The translations under genes and the position numbers were made by a program. The notes under the pieces are model-generated. The model did not search any database. It saw nothing but the letters and a program-made list of their open reading frames with translations, and was not told where the DNA came from. This document shows, one piece after another, positions 46,101 through 56,436 of a DNA stretch of 64,000 bases. The stretch comes from Branchiostoma floridae. Its lineage: Eukaryota > Chordata > Leptocardii > Amphioxiformes > Branchiostomatidae. The stretch covers positions 15,021,811 to 15,085,810 of the forward strand of contig NC_049986.1 in assembly GCF_000003815.2 (NCBI RefSeq). Direction: 5' to 3'. Position 1 is the first letter of the stretch; every line of letters begins with the position of its first letter.

Positions 46101-48463
46101 AAGAAGCGTGCGTGCATCGGGACAGATACTAATACAGGCAAACGGTTCAAGCCGCAGAGTAACCTCGCGTCAATGTACAATACGTGTGAGCCTGTCGACA
46201 TTTCCGACACTTCGTACAACGTGAAGGAAGACGACGGCGTCGACGGCTACGAGACGCCGTGGAACTTCGGCGTCACCCCTAACCTATCCCTGAGCCGCTC
46301 AGAGGGCGGGCTGTGGCACTCCTGCAAGCCGGTGAAGAGCTTGAGCAGACCGCCGCCTCTCCCTCCGTTATACCGTCCCCGTCCCCCGGGGCTGGAGCAC
46401 GTCCAGGACAGCCCTCCCCCGACCAGCCCGGGCTCGCCGCGCCACCCTAGCTACCCGCTCCGCTACGGCGCCACGGGGAGACGCAAACCGATGAATCATT
46501 ACCTGACGCCGTACCACAGAGTAGGCGTTCTGGAGCACCCCGGCTCCCCGTTACAGTCCACCTCCACATGTCCCGACCACATGGTGGCCAGGTACCAGAA
46601 CTACCTGTGGATCGAGCCGTACGACTGGACCGACTCCGGGTTGTGCGACATGGTTGACGCGTCAGTCGACTCGGCTGTGCCAAACAAGCAGGAAGAGGGA
46701 CAACATAATGACGATGCGATGGACATTTGCTAAACAGACTATCAAGTAAAAAAGGCCAAAAAAAGATTTTATTAGCGCTATTTATTTTGTATGATTTTCT
46801 TTCGGGGGAGGGGGGGTTTAGAATCATTTCCCGTTGACGATATTATTCGATGGCATTTGTCTCTAAAAATGCCACACCACCAAATGTTAGCCAAACTGTG
46901 GCAAACAACATCGTCAACAAAACTGTTTGGCCGTACTTTCGGGACCTTATCAAAACCTGAGCTACACATTTTGGTTTCATTATGTTATTGTATTGTAGCT
47001 TATAGGAAAGGAACAAATGTTAACACATGTCAACGCGGCTATGTATGTGTCCTAACTAATGAAATGTGAGATTCAACGTATACCACATTTTACGTGTACA
47101 GTATTTGTGACCTGTGATTAAAAAAGGCACTTTTCATTATATTCGAGTCGTTGTCTTACATGTCTAGTTGTCTATGATTTGTAGCAGCTGATATCAAAGA
47201 CGTTCGTTAGCATCATGGACGAGAACAAATAGGTCAAAGACGGTATTAGTCTGATGTACAACATGTAATGCATGTCTTATAATCTACCTGTACATCAAGA
47301 GGCAGCCTATGTGATCGGTGTCGGTCGATGTTGAAAATGGTGAATCAGCGCTGATACCGCCCCCCCCCCACACACACACAGGCACACCCACTAAAGTTAT
47401 AAACGCCGCCGCTCCAGACGCATGAGAAGGAGACTATGCACTCGTTAATTTTCGCCAGATTTCAGAAAAAAAGTTTTCTTCTTTGAAGATGCTCAACATG
47501 ACGAAAATGAGCAAATGTGTTGTGTTGTAGCCTAATAGTTATACTTTTAGAAGTGGCATTACTCTTGTAGCCATGAATGTAGCTGTAGAAGTAAAACTAG
47601 ATGGATAGTTGTTAACGTGGCACCAATGTGGAAGCCATGAATGTAGTTACCAATATTGTAAGTGATATCAATCTACCATGCTAGTGTCACTTTTACTCCT
47701 CTTTTTACAACGCTTATGGTGTCTATTTTGTAGCCATCTTGTTTTTTGTAGCCATCTTGTTTTTTTTCCGCCCTATCTCACTATTTTTGCAGTCTGCAGA
47801 TGGTGTCATCCATAAATTTTACCGTACTTGCTGTGCCTGTGGCCTAACAACGAGTTCTTACGGCATGTCAAAGTATATTTATCCACATTACTAGCAACTT
47901 CCTCGGATGGGGCAACGCCACCTTATTTCCGGTGGTCGGGGTCGTCTGGGGCACACTTCCGCACACTTTCCCCAGCCCATTGCTTTTACTTAAGCATCTA
48001 GTTTTAGCATGCTAGGATACTGAAAAACGCATTTTACACAAATCCACGGACACTACGTATTATGTATTCAAATCAGCTTCACTATAACTGTTATGTTCCA
48101 TTTAGCTTTTTCAGTGCAATGAACAGAGGGCCACGGCTTAACGTCTCGTCCTAAGACTACAACACTTCCCTTTACCTTACAAGTATGGAAGATCAACAAT
48201 AGTTGGTATTATTACCCCCCAACGCCCCAATACCATTTTGATGACAACAGAACCACACAGGTAAGTGGGCCATAGCATTATTAGTTGGATAAGAAATGAA
48301 AGTATCATATTTGATAGCTCTCATGGACTTCCTGTCATTGTGAGGAAGTGACAAAGATCAAAGGTGCATGTATTCCTTGACACTTACCTTCTACAGCATC
48401 TGTGGCCCCAAGCCCACCAAGGAACGCCAACAGGACAGAAAAGACAAGATGAGCGACCAGCAT
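31179..48463 (-). CDS. Complement factor B/C2-like protein with two serine protease domains
   Basis: Seventeen exons in coding order: 48463-48388, 38290-38105, 37751-37578, 37322-37069, 36673-36517, 36308-36192, 35944-35732, 35386-35247, 34994-34883, 34569-34378, 34074-33807, 33631-33513, 33248-33189, 33035-32719, 32480-32354, 32174-31974, 31576-31179. The sum is 3111 nt, 1036 aa. Domains are a signal peptide (1 to about 22), CCP1 (about 31-83), CCP2 (about 91-144) and vWA (about 200-390) with MIDAS D207-x-S-x-S211 and ITDG (Asp321). The next block, VHNMGGDP, is diagnostic of factor B/C2. Protease 1 follows (about 411-667; H461, D514, S616), then a Ser/Thr-rich linker with RDRKRQ, and protease 2 (about 772-1036; H817, D877, S982). 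Both proteases carry Asp six residues before the serine, implying trypsin-like specificity. The family forms C3 convertases in plasma. Vertebrate factor B has three CCPs and one protease, so this layout is unusual. The first exon is assigned by phase and signal-peptide content only; all others are firm. Confidence 0.88.
31615..31899. mobile_element. Fold-back element with about 90-bp inverted arms
   Basis: The left arm (31615 to about 31710) and right arm (about 31815-31899) are imperfect inverted repeats, for example CTCGGCTAACCGACATCTATC against GATAAATGTCGGTTAGCTGAG. Between them is a further hairpin (AACTTTTATTCAGCC / GGCTGAATAAAAGTT). It lies in the last intron of the factor B-like gene. 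There is no coding capacity. Arm divergence suggests some age. Confidence 0.8.
38291..39416. other. Intronic stretch between factor B-like exon 2 and the nested gene
   Basis: No exon is recognised on the minus strand here. I looked for a nearer signal-peptide exon and found none. On the plus strand this region must hold the promoter of the nested gene; no clear TATA box or other element is identified. Confidence 0.4.
39417..46733 (+). CDS. Repeat-rich basic protein of unknown family, nested in the factor B-like intron
   Basis: Ten exons: 39417-39537, 39690-39778, 40023-40220, 41194-42411, 42752-43141, 43502-43699, 43914-44384, 44574-44699, 45179-45385, 45618-46733. They join in phase to 4134 nt, 1377 aa. 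From exon 3 on every internal exon is a multiple of three with phase-0 borders. Exons 3 and 4 start with related sequence (KRRDGRKKPYGTSWRAGD / KRRDRRSQPYDTSWLSGD). Exon 5 holds 4.4 copies of an 18-aa repeat, exon 7 nine copies of a 14-aa repeat, and exons 8, 9 and 10 share segments (EAAxRQES; NNNQxQAG). The protein is rich in Arg, Ser and Pro. A possible bipartite nuclear signal is KRPKKRACIGTDTNTGKRFK. No signal peptide, membrane helix or known domain is seen. The frame is open upstream to an ATG at 39204, so the start is uncertain. An ATTAAA signal lies at about 47117. I do not recognise the gene and give it no function. Confidence 0.75.
42821..43056 (+). repeat. 54-bp coding tandem repeat (18 aa, about 4.4 copies)
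   Basis: Units start at 42821, 42875, 42929 and 42983, with a partial at 43037. Each encodes VPDGVRTDNPRDNRLRDI with almost no change, and the DNA units differ by one to three bases. The repeat stays in the frame of exon 5 of the nested gene. The other five frames are also open across the array, which explains the many overlapping open frames seen there. Confidence 0.96.
43989..44366 (+). repeat. 42-bp coding tandem repeat (14 aa, nine copies) with CRE palindromes
   Basis: Nine contiguous 42-bp units start at 43989 and then every 42 bases to 44325. They encode PRLSNPPLLTSLPT with small variations; the last unit is the most diverged. The first eight each contain the octamer TGACGTCA. The array fills most of exon 7 of the nested gene. 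Confidence 0.96.
44833..45066. mobile_element. 234-bp MITE with CCCTTAAACTGCCA ends
   Basis: Inverted ends CCCTTAAACTGCCA (44833) and TGGCAGTTTAAGGG (to 45066) are flanked by CTAC on both sides, a 4-bp target-site duplication. Inside are two copies of the palindrome CCCGGATATATCCGG. It lies in intron 8 of the nested gene. A relative in reverse orientation, sharing the end and the block AAAAGAAACCCCC, is present at about 59217-59420. Confidence 0.85.
46734..48387. other. Intron 1 remainder of the factor B-like gene, downstream of the nested gene
   Basis: About 1.65 kb with the nested gene's 3' UTR (to the ATTAAA at about 47117) and then non-coding sequence. A short C run followed by CA lies near 47360. 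No additional CCP exon is recognised on the minus strand. Confidence 0.4.
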
Positions 48464-50344
48464 CTTGCTACAGCGCCTCTTCAATATACCGGTCTTTCCT
48501 CAAAACAGCTCAGTCTCAACTGTGGACGACTCATGATAAGGAAGTAAAAGCAGTGCAGACATTTGGCGATGTGCCACGGCCCGGTATCTATTGTTTAGGT
48601 CACAGTAAGTAAATTATATGGATAGCGTCAGCGCTCGCATGATTTCGACTGATTTTCAAACAAGAAATGTGTTCCTCTCTGGTCAACATCACAAGCCACG
48701 TAGTGCACTCTTTGAATTTAGGAATAGAAGACTTGTTGGCTTTGGTGCCATATTTTGTTGCTTCAATCCTTGTTACAACGTTTATAGTCTATTGTTTTTA
48801 TCTTCTTTTCTTCCCGTTCTTGCATTTTTAGTCTGCAAGGGATTGGATTTACCTGTAGTGGCCTTACCATCCAAAGAAAATCGGGCTGACGTGTGCTTAT
48901 GTCCTGACAAACACCGACAAGGAAGTAAGACTAGTGCTGATTCAGTACATGGAGGTGTGCCAAGGAACCGTGACATTGCCCTCTTATACATATCTGTGGG
49001 AGGGCAGCAATGAGGAAGCATTAAAAACTGGCGCATAAAAACACACATGACCATGCGCCACACACTGCCCTTCCCTGTTGAATGTTACCACCAGAAGGAA
49101 TGCAAGGAAAAAGAGATTATGTATCAGTGCCATTCAGCTTAGTTTTAACTTCGGAAAGAAGCCCTTGTTTCGGGTCTGTTTGCCTGCCTGTGTGTCTGTT
49201 AGTAAGTAGCGTTCAACTGAGACGCAAGGAGTCGAGGTTGGAGTTAACAGCTTCTTAATGAATTGTTATGATATTTGGTATAATATGAGTTGGTGTTGGT
49301 CACTGCAGCAAAAGTCATCCGATTCTAAGTTTGGTTGTTGATTTTCGATCTGAGATGTCCTTTGATGTACTAAGGAAGAAGTGATGTACTTTTGGGCCCG
49401 TGACATCTTACTCTGTTAATACAAGGAAATTTTGAATTTAAAAAAAGGAAGAAAAACAGATTTCCATGATACCTTAGAAAAAATATGTCCACGATGAGAT
49501 GAAAATTTGCACAAGGAGCTAAATTACAGGAGCAGTTATATTTGCATAATTAATGAGGGAATGAATCCGTTGAATTCCATGACAAGACTTTCCAACTTGA
49601 CCTATGTAACTGAGAAGAGAACATTGATAGATATCAATCATACAAATTAAGACATCATGTTCATATTCAATGCAAAATAATACAATGCCATGATAATGGT
49701 ATCATGATATTTTTTGCGGTGTTTGAAATTAAACTAAAGCTTATCATCATTAAATATCAACCATGCAACCAGAGGTTCAGTTGCCTAATTTATGAGAAAA
49801 TGTCACAATAGCCTTCCTTGCCAAGATACGACTTCCATGTCTTGACTGTGTACACGCCAACAAATTCAGGCTGTTGCCTACAAAGTGGTGCTATAGTAGA
49901 GTTCAAGATGAAACACTTGTGTTATTTGATAGAGAAGATCGTTGACTGATATGGTTTACGCAAATGAGGACCTTCTGTACACAATTGATGGCAAACTTAA
50001 TGATATGTCAATAATTTGGTTAACATCCTCAACTTGTAGAAGCTTACCCTACGAGGAATGTGAGGCTGATCCCTAACGGTTTTAAGACGAGCACTAGCAG
50101 CATCTTGCCCTTCGTTTATGGCGTATGTTGTGATCGGGCTTGTGGACATAACTAGTTAAAGTGTAACCAAGAACAAACAAAATACTGGCTGTTGCTGCCA
50201 TGCTGCGCTCAGGTTGGCGGAGAGCGTGTTTACCCAAAAAGGTTCATTTGAGGTCACCGCATGACGTAGCTTTCCCCGTGACTCATGATCAGGTTCAGTA
50301 GGTGTTCAGACGGAGACAAACGTACTTTAGTAAAACACACCGCC
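48464..50344. other. Upstream regions of the factor B-like gene and the first CUB gene
   Basis: The left part should hold the factor B-like promoter (minus). From about 49052 the sequence is the left arm of the segmental duplication (paired with 57609 onward). The last 190 bases, conserved between the two CUB genes, are a likely promoter. They include GTGACTCATGATCA at about 50279-50292, a perfect AP-1 core (TGACTCA) in this copy. The open frame at 48618-49013 has no supporting motif. Confidence 0.45.
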
Positions 50345-53300
50345 ATGGGCACCTCGGTGGCATTCCTGTTCTTCACGTTTGCAATCCTGTCGACTGGAGT
50401 GTCGTCACAGTATGTTTACCAAACAAGTAAGTGATCCCAGCAGGTGTAAGTCTAGTATAACGTTACATTGTTATTAAGAATGCTGGAGTAACATACATGG
50501 TGATTTGCAACTTTCACTTCCTGACGGTAACCACGTTTCTGTTGATTTCGGATATGTAATAGGAAATTTCCAAGCCATGTCTATTTCGTCTATCTCCGAA
50601 GAAGACGTATTCAGTTTCGCCTATTTTTCGAACGGACAGTATCCGATGGATGGGACTAGGTAAGGTGAAGTGAGTATCCGTTCGAAAAATAGGACCAGGT
50701 TTTATCCGTTCGAAAAATAGGACCAGGTAGCTAAATTGAGATGGATACCTAGAAATGCTCCAATGTGTTACATGCCTGTTAATAATAACATCACCACTCT
50801 TAAGAACAATTCTGTACATCTTAAAATCACTCACTTGAGAACAAGATGGAAGTTGGTGACGATAGTGTCACTGCTATTTCTCCGCCCCCCACCCCGATAC
50901 GATCTATCTGCCAAATTATGATTTCGCCCTGCCCCCCTCCCCCATACACACACAGCCCTGCGACCTTCCTTCCAAAAAAAGAAGACATCAGAAGTAGGAA
51001 GTTACGTGAGTCAACACTGCGATTTGGTCATATCCTGTGTTGCCATATGATTTATATAACCAGTATTTCTTGCCTGCTCGCTTGTTCTACCTTTGTTTGA
51101 TCACGGCCGCACCAGTCACGGTGCGCCGAAAGCTGTACTATCCCAAATGTGCTCTATCCCAAAAGCGCTTTTAGGATAGGAGCACTTCTGGGATAGGCCT
51201 GCATCCTAAATGTGCTTCTATTCTAAAAGCTCCCGAAGGCAGAGCGCATCCTAGATATCCCAGACGCGCTACTTTGTCGCCGTCAGTCATGGTGATTGAC
51301 AGGACCGCAAGCGGCGATTGTTTCCATATTTGGTTTGACCTCGCGAGACGTCGCGACAGTCTACTTGCGAGAGTTGCGCGAATTCCACCATTTAGAGTCA
51401 TTTATTCAAGACATCTTGTTTCTGAAATAAAAGCATGGATGGACTGAATGTGATGATATATATCTGCAACAGTCCTTTTAGTTAGTGATGAAATTTCTCA
51501 AAGCCCTGTCGTACTGTATAGTAGCTTTTATTTCTCCTTCATGGATATGAAAAGAAAAGATGACAAATCTTCTAATGAAAGTTATATTTATTGCAAGTTA
51601 ATGCACAGAGGTAATTATACACTGCTGAATACAATATGTATACAGTGTACATAGATAATGGAACATTTATCAAACTTAATTCCATGCAGATTAAACACTA
51701 TTTTGTCCTTTTGATTCTCACTATATGGTTTTCATCAATCTAATTGTGCATGGAGGACACAGAAAGCAATTCTCAATAGTGCATCCCAAGATGTACTACA
51801 AAATGTACCACATAAAATGTATTACAAAATGTACCATAATAAAACATGATGACAGTCAGTGAAAACGTCCAGCTGCTTATTGATCCATTCGGTTCCCAGG
51901 TTGTATTCTATCGCAAAAGTGCTTCTGGGATAGAAGCAGATGTTCGTCTAACAAGAATAGTAGATTGTCGTCTATCCTGAAAAGCGCTTCTGGGATAAAA
52001 TGTGCTTCTATCCTAAAAGCGCTTCTGGGATATCCAGAATACGTCGCAAGTGAAGGAGCACATTCTGGATATCCTAGAAGCGCTTTTGGGATAGAAGCAC
52101 ATTTGGGATAGATCTGCATCCAAAATCTGCTTCTATCCTAAAAGCGCTTCTCGGATATCCAGAACACGTCGCAAGCGAAGAAGTGCATTCTGGATATCCC
52201 GAGTGCGCCCCTGTCGAAGGCGGCCAACATCTGTCTTCTCCTGTGCAGGGTGACTATGTTAATGGTTTACTGAATTTCAGCTTCTGGTTTTGTTTCGAAC
52301 TATCGAACCGGAGATAGCGATACTACCTCGGTGTGTGGGGTCCATGCAGTCAACACGTCGCGAGAAAATGGCAGCGGTCGCTTCTGGCAATTGTTTACAC
52401 CAAAGTTTCCATATTTAGTTCGACCTCGCGACACCTGCCGTAATCTACGTGATGGAAATCCGCAGTTTATAAAGCAAGCGCTGGACCTAGAGTTTACGTA
52501 ATTATGTGAGGGTTAGATCGTGCCACGGAGTCCCCATAAATGATTTGGTTTATGCAAACTACGTTGATTTGGTGTAAGTATATGCGATCTTCTATCACAA
52601 TCAAACCCGGAAGTGACCTCGTGGGAGAACAAAGATGGCGGCCTCAGGTTGACTACGAAAAATCACATACAATATAGTCTCCGCCTCCTAAGATATTAAG
52701 CTCCTCCCACAAGTGCACGTTCTGGATAAACACGCCGGCTTATCCTGAATGCGCTCCGACAGAAGCGCTTTCAGGATATCCAGAATGCGCTCCTCGCTTG
52801 CGACGCGTTCTGGATATCCCAGAAGCGCTTTTAGGATAGAAGCACATTTTGGATGCCGGTCTATCCTAAAAGCGCTTCTATCCTAGAAGCGCTTTTAGGA
52901 TAGACGACAATCTAGGACGTGACAAAGCTGAGCTGTAAATGATTAAACAGGTACGCGGTAACAGTTGCAGTTGTTGTCTACAGTTGGTATGTACGGTAAC
53001 GACGGCCGAGTGCTGACCCTCGAAGATGCTGGCTACATCAGTTGGACACAGTATGGCTACCAATACGACGATGACCAAGACTTCCGAGTTCACTTTCAAG
53101 CTCCAGTTGGGAAGAGGATCCTCCTGAAGTTTTACGATATCTACATTGAAAGTCGAGATGACAGCTGTCAGTACGATCGCATGGAGATCTGCGAGGGACA
53201 GGTTGACAGTTGCGTTTTCCCCAGGTAATATGACAAGAATAGCGCAATGGTAGATAACGCTTTTGTACGTGTAGGTGTGGGTTAGCTCTGAAAAGGGAAG

Positions 53301-56300
53301 TGATTGTGTTATAATGCAGAGAGATCGGAGTTTATGAAGGTTACACGGACTGAACATTGTGTCAGCTTTCCCTTCCTCCTGGCACTTAGCGTTAACGAAA
53401 AAGTGACATTTGTTGCTATTACACATGTACTTCCATCCTTTTCCCACTTGGCTCTACACAATGGACGATAAGGTAAAGTTCTGCTATTTACCTGAAACAG
53501 TGTTAACTACTACTTTATGCCTGTTTAGGAGTAGGGTGATCTGTTGAAAGTTAAGTTATTGTTCCTCTTTTTCTCTCCAGAATTGTTTGTGGCACGTCCG
53601 GAGCTGACTTCGTATCTGAGAGCAACGTCATCACCATACGGTTCAAGTCTGACTCCAGCGTTGAGGGGCACTTCAAACTCATGTACACAGTCTTCAGTTA
53701 CGCTTCACTTGGTGAGGTTACAACGCTCTGTGTTAGTGTGATGTGAAACAGCTAACGAAAGTTCGCCTTTATCCGCGGGGTATATATATATATATATTCG
53801 TTATTTCGCTATATCCGTTGTTTAAAAAAAGTGGTATTTAGGGATTTCAAGTCGACGGACTTTGTTTTGAAGTTGTCACATTTTGAAAATCGCAATTGAA
53901 AACCACCGTCCATCGATTTTATATCCTTCAATGCCATGTTCAGCAATATCGGTGTGAGAACAATATGGCAGAAAGAAATAACGAAAGTTTATACGTCGAT
54001 GAAGGTTAGACATCCAGGTAATCAATAAAATACGCCCAAAAGCAGTTACTCAAGCAACTGGATATGATTTTGGAAATGGTCAGACGTTTCAGTCAAACAA
54101 CCGTCCGGATGGTTGTCTGAAACGTCTGCTCCTTTCCAACATCATATACAGTTGCTTGAGTAACTGCCTTTTGCGCTGCGAAAGTTTATGTTCATCTCCA
54201 TCGCTAGCGCTTATCAAGACAAATAACCATATCGTAGTGTATGATTACAAATACTATGCTAATCAACTACGACTAGTGACAAAATGTAACAGAGGAGGAA
54301 ACGTGGGTAATTAAAACACATTTGTTGAACAAAACACACCGAGAGGTTGATCTGGAAAGTCTGTTCTCCTTGATGCTAATGTTCAACGTTTACAATGCAT
54401 TTGAGTTTTCCATGGGCTAGTTTTTCAGGCAGACCACATCGGACTAGTCGACTCGAAGCGAGAACAAGCAGCCAGTACCCCACCGACCCCCCTCCTGTGT
54501 TATCTTCCTGAAAGATACGACAAACCGACAGAGTTAGAATATAATTACTCACTTACTTACTAAGACCTACTGCCCTATCCTTGGGCATAGGCCACGAACT
54601 AGCTACCTCTATCTCCGGCGGTCCTGGGCCATTTCCTCCAGCTGTCCCCATGTGTAGCCAGACGCCCTCACATTCGCCTCCAGGCTGCGTCTCCAGGTGT
54701 TTCAGGTCTTCCCCTCTTGCGCTTTCCTGGGGGGTTCCATGTGAAGGCTTCCGTCACCTAGAATATAATGCGATAGAATATAATGTCTCTTTTTGCTCTT
54801 CACAGCCAGTTACTACTGTAACAGTGATGAGTTCCAGTGTGCCGGACCCCATTTGTGCATGTCCAGTAGTGTACGGTGCGACACCCATGACAACTGTGGG
54901 GACAACAGTGACGAGTACTTGTGTCCATCATACGGTATTTATATTCTTTTTCAACGACAAAATAGACTTGTGTGACCATTACTTTCATTGTTGCAATTTG
55001 ATTAAAAATTTTAAAAAGAATGGCATAAAACAACAAAACCCAACACAACACAACAAGAAATCATTGATTGTCAATGAAATTCGTCGAGCATTCGTCAAAT
55101 CTTTGCTGTCGGTCAGCGGTTGCAGCCTCAAGCGGAGATAGGTTAAGCTTTGTTAGCAACTCATGTAACGTTACTTACAATGGTCACTCGTCTCGAAATG
55201 TTTCATTATGACAACTTGGTGTCGATAGCGTTAAATCAGTAGTGTTAGCTTCTTCTAAACTCTACCGTCATCATCAGACATTGAGTTCTGGGGTGTCAAG
55301 TCATGGTTGTCCTTCATTTATTATTGTAAATAGGAGCAGATTTTGAATGAACTTACATAACCAAGTACAATTGGTAGTGCTAAATTGATAGCCCTCATTA
55401 TTTTGTCGTTTAATTTTTTGTACCGCCTCCTCCAGAGGTGTCATCATCATCTTCCTTCGCAAGCACTGGGGTCATCATAGGCGCCGTTGTGGGGGCGTTA
55501 GCGGTGCTGTTCCTCGTGGCAGCGCTAGTGGGCGTCATCTGTCACTGCAGCAAACGACAGGTAAGTTTTATAATGACATTTCTCCTTCCAACTTGTTGCT
55601 CTGATGATGCAGCTAGAGGTATTTATAGACATGTTCGTTTGGTAAAAAATGGTTCATGAAATTTGATGACGAATTCAAATTATTATTTACAACAATCGCA
55701 TTCTCCGTGACATAAGCCACATCTTGTTTTACTTGGTACGTTTTAAAATCCCATTATTCCTTCCACCTCGTTCCTTTGATGGTGCAACCAGAAGTGACCA
55801 TAGACATGTTCGTTTGACATCAAGGATTTTGGGATGACGTTGATGGAAGCCTTGAGGGTGCTTAATTGTATTTCAACGGTCTTGTTTCTGTCAACTCCTC
55901 CACTTTAGGATCATGTATAATGTTTTATTCTTATCTGGCCTTGCGTGTCCTAGCTCTTACGTGGGGGTGCTTTTTGAAGTTGGAATAAATCTTGAAATTT
56001 GGTTATTGAAGCGTTTTAAAACTATTACATCAACACTAACCTGTACTTATTTTGTTTTTAGGCAAGAGCTCCAGCAGCAGCCAGATCCCCTGGCCCTACC
56101 GGTACCCCACTCTACCCTACCGGCCAGCAGGCTCCCTACCCTACCGGTGCCCCTCCATACCCTAACACTGCCTCTCCTTACCCTGCTGCCGGCGCCCCTC
56201 CCTACCCAACCGCTGCCCCCGGACAAAACTACACATACCCTACAGTCTTCATCAACCCGGGTAACGCAAACACTGCTGGACCTGCGTTTGTGATCCAAGG

Positions 56301-56436
56301 AGTTGCTATCTCAGGATACGAACCCCCTCCCGCTTACTCATACCCCCCTCCCGGGTTCTCGTCTCCCCCAGCAGCAAACGGTCAGAACAACCAGCAAGAG
56401 GCCGTGCAGATGGCAGCAATGGATACTTCTAAATAA
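50345..56436 (+). CDS. Type I membrane protein: CUB, LDLa, TM, Pro/Tyr-rich tail
   Basis: Six exons: 50345-50426, 52984-53224, 53581-53711, 54806-54934, 55436-55560, 56062-56436. They give 1083 nt, 360 aa. Exon 1 encodes a signal peptide (about 24 aa). Exons 2-3 encode one CUB domain, with few cysteines but typical strands (ILLKFYDI, CQYDRMEICEG, IRFKSDSSVEGHFKL). Exon 4 encodes an LDL-receptor class A repeat with six cysteines and the calcium-binding end CGDNSDEYLC. Exon 5 encodes a transmembrane helix (VIIGAVVGALAVLFLVAALV). The cytoplasmic tail has repeated YP dipeptides and a PPPAY (PPxY, WW-ligand) motif, and ends MAAMDTSK. I infer a cell-surface binding or endocytic protein; the ligand is unknown. 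Intron 1 carries a 1.8-kb insertion absent from the paralogue at 60418. Confidence 0.88.
50619..50730. repeat. Short direct and inverted repeats in intron 1
   Basis: ATCCGTTCGAAAAATAGG(A)CCAGGT occurs twice in tandem after an inverted version (CTATTTTTCGAACGGA). The same arrangement is kept in the paralogue at about 60687-60791, so it predates the duplication. Confidence 0.7.
51135..52931. mobile_element. Insertion built of ATCC[CT]AAAAGCGCTT palindromic repeats
   Basis: The paralogous intron (near 61210) lacks this 1.8-kb block, so it is an insertion, or nested insertions, after the duplication. Three clusters (about 51140-51260, 51905-52215, 52710-52915) consist of direct and inverted copies of AAAAGCGCTTCTGGGATATCC-type units. 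Two stretches between them (near 51310 and 52390) are also related to each other (TTTCCATATTTGGTTTGACC / TTTCCATATTTAGTTCGACC), suggesting two related elements side by side or nested. No coding sequence is seen. A non-autonomous DNA element with subterminal repeats is my best reading. Confidence 0.75.
54034..54175. repeat. Large hairpin (inverted arms about 65 bp)
   Basis: The left arm (about 54034-54102, containing GCAGTTACTCAAGCAACTG and CAGACGTTTCAG) pairs with the right arm (about 54109-54175), leaving only a few bases of loop. It lies in intron 3 of the first CUB gene, outside the duplicated segment. It is probably a fold-back transposon relic. Confidence 0.85.
54555..54770 (-). mobile_element. 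LINE 3'-end fragment (C-terminus of reverse transcriptase ORF)
   Basis: On the minus strand, GKRKRGRPET is followed (after a frame change near 54712) by TWRRSLEANVRASGYTWGQL and EEMAQDRRR. This is the characteristic C-terminal tail of many non-LTR retrotransposon ORF2 proteins. It is a short 5'-truncated remnant in intron 3 of the first CUB gene. Confidence 0.7.

Larger units (their letters stand above)
49052..53935. repeat. Segmental duplication, copy 1
   Basis: This is paired with 57609-62175 in direct orientation. Upstream DNA, promoter, exons 1-3 and introns 1-3 (in part) of the CUB gene are shared with high identity. Copy 1 alone has an insertion at about 51135-52931. Homology fades after about 53935, inside intron 3. 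Confidence 0.9.

Noticed and set aside
48618-49063. Open frames of 131 aa (plus) and 93 aa (minus) upstream of the factor B-like gene
   Set aside because: No splice sites, domains or homology are seen, and the hydrophobic stretch comes from T-rich DNA.
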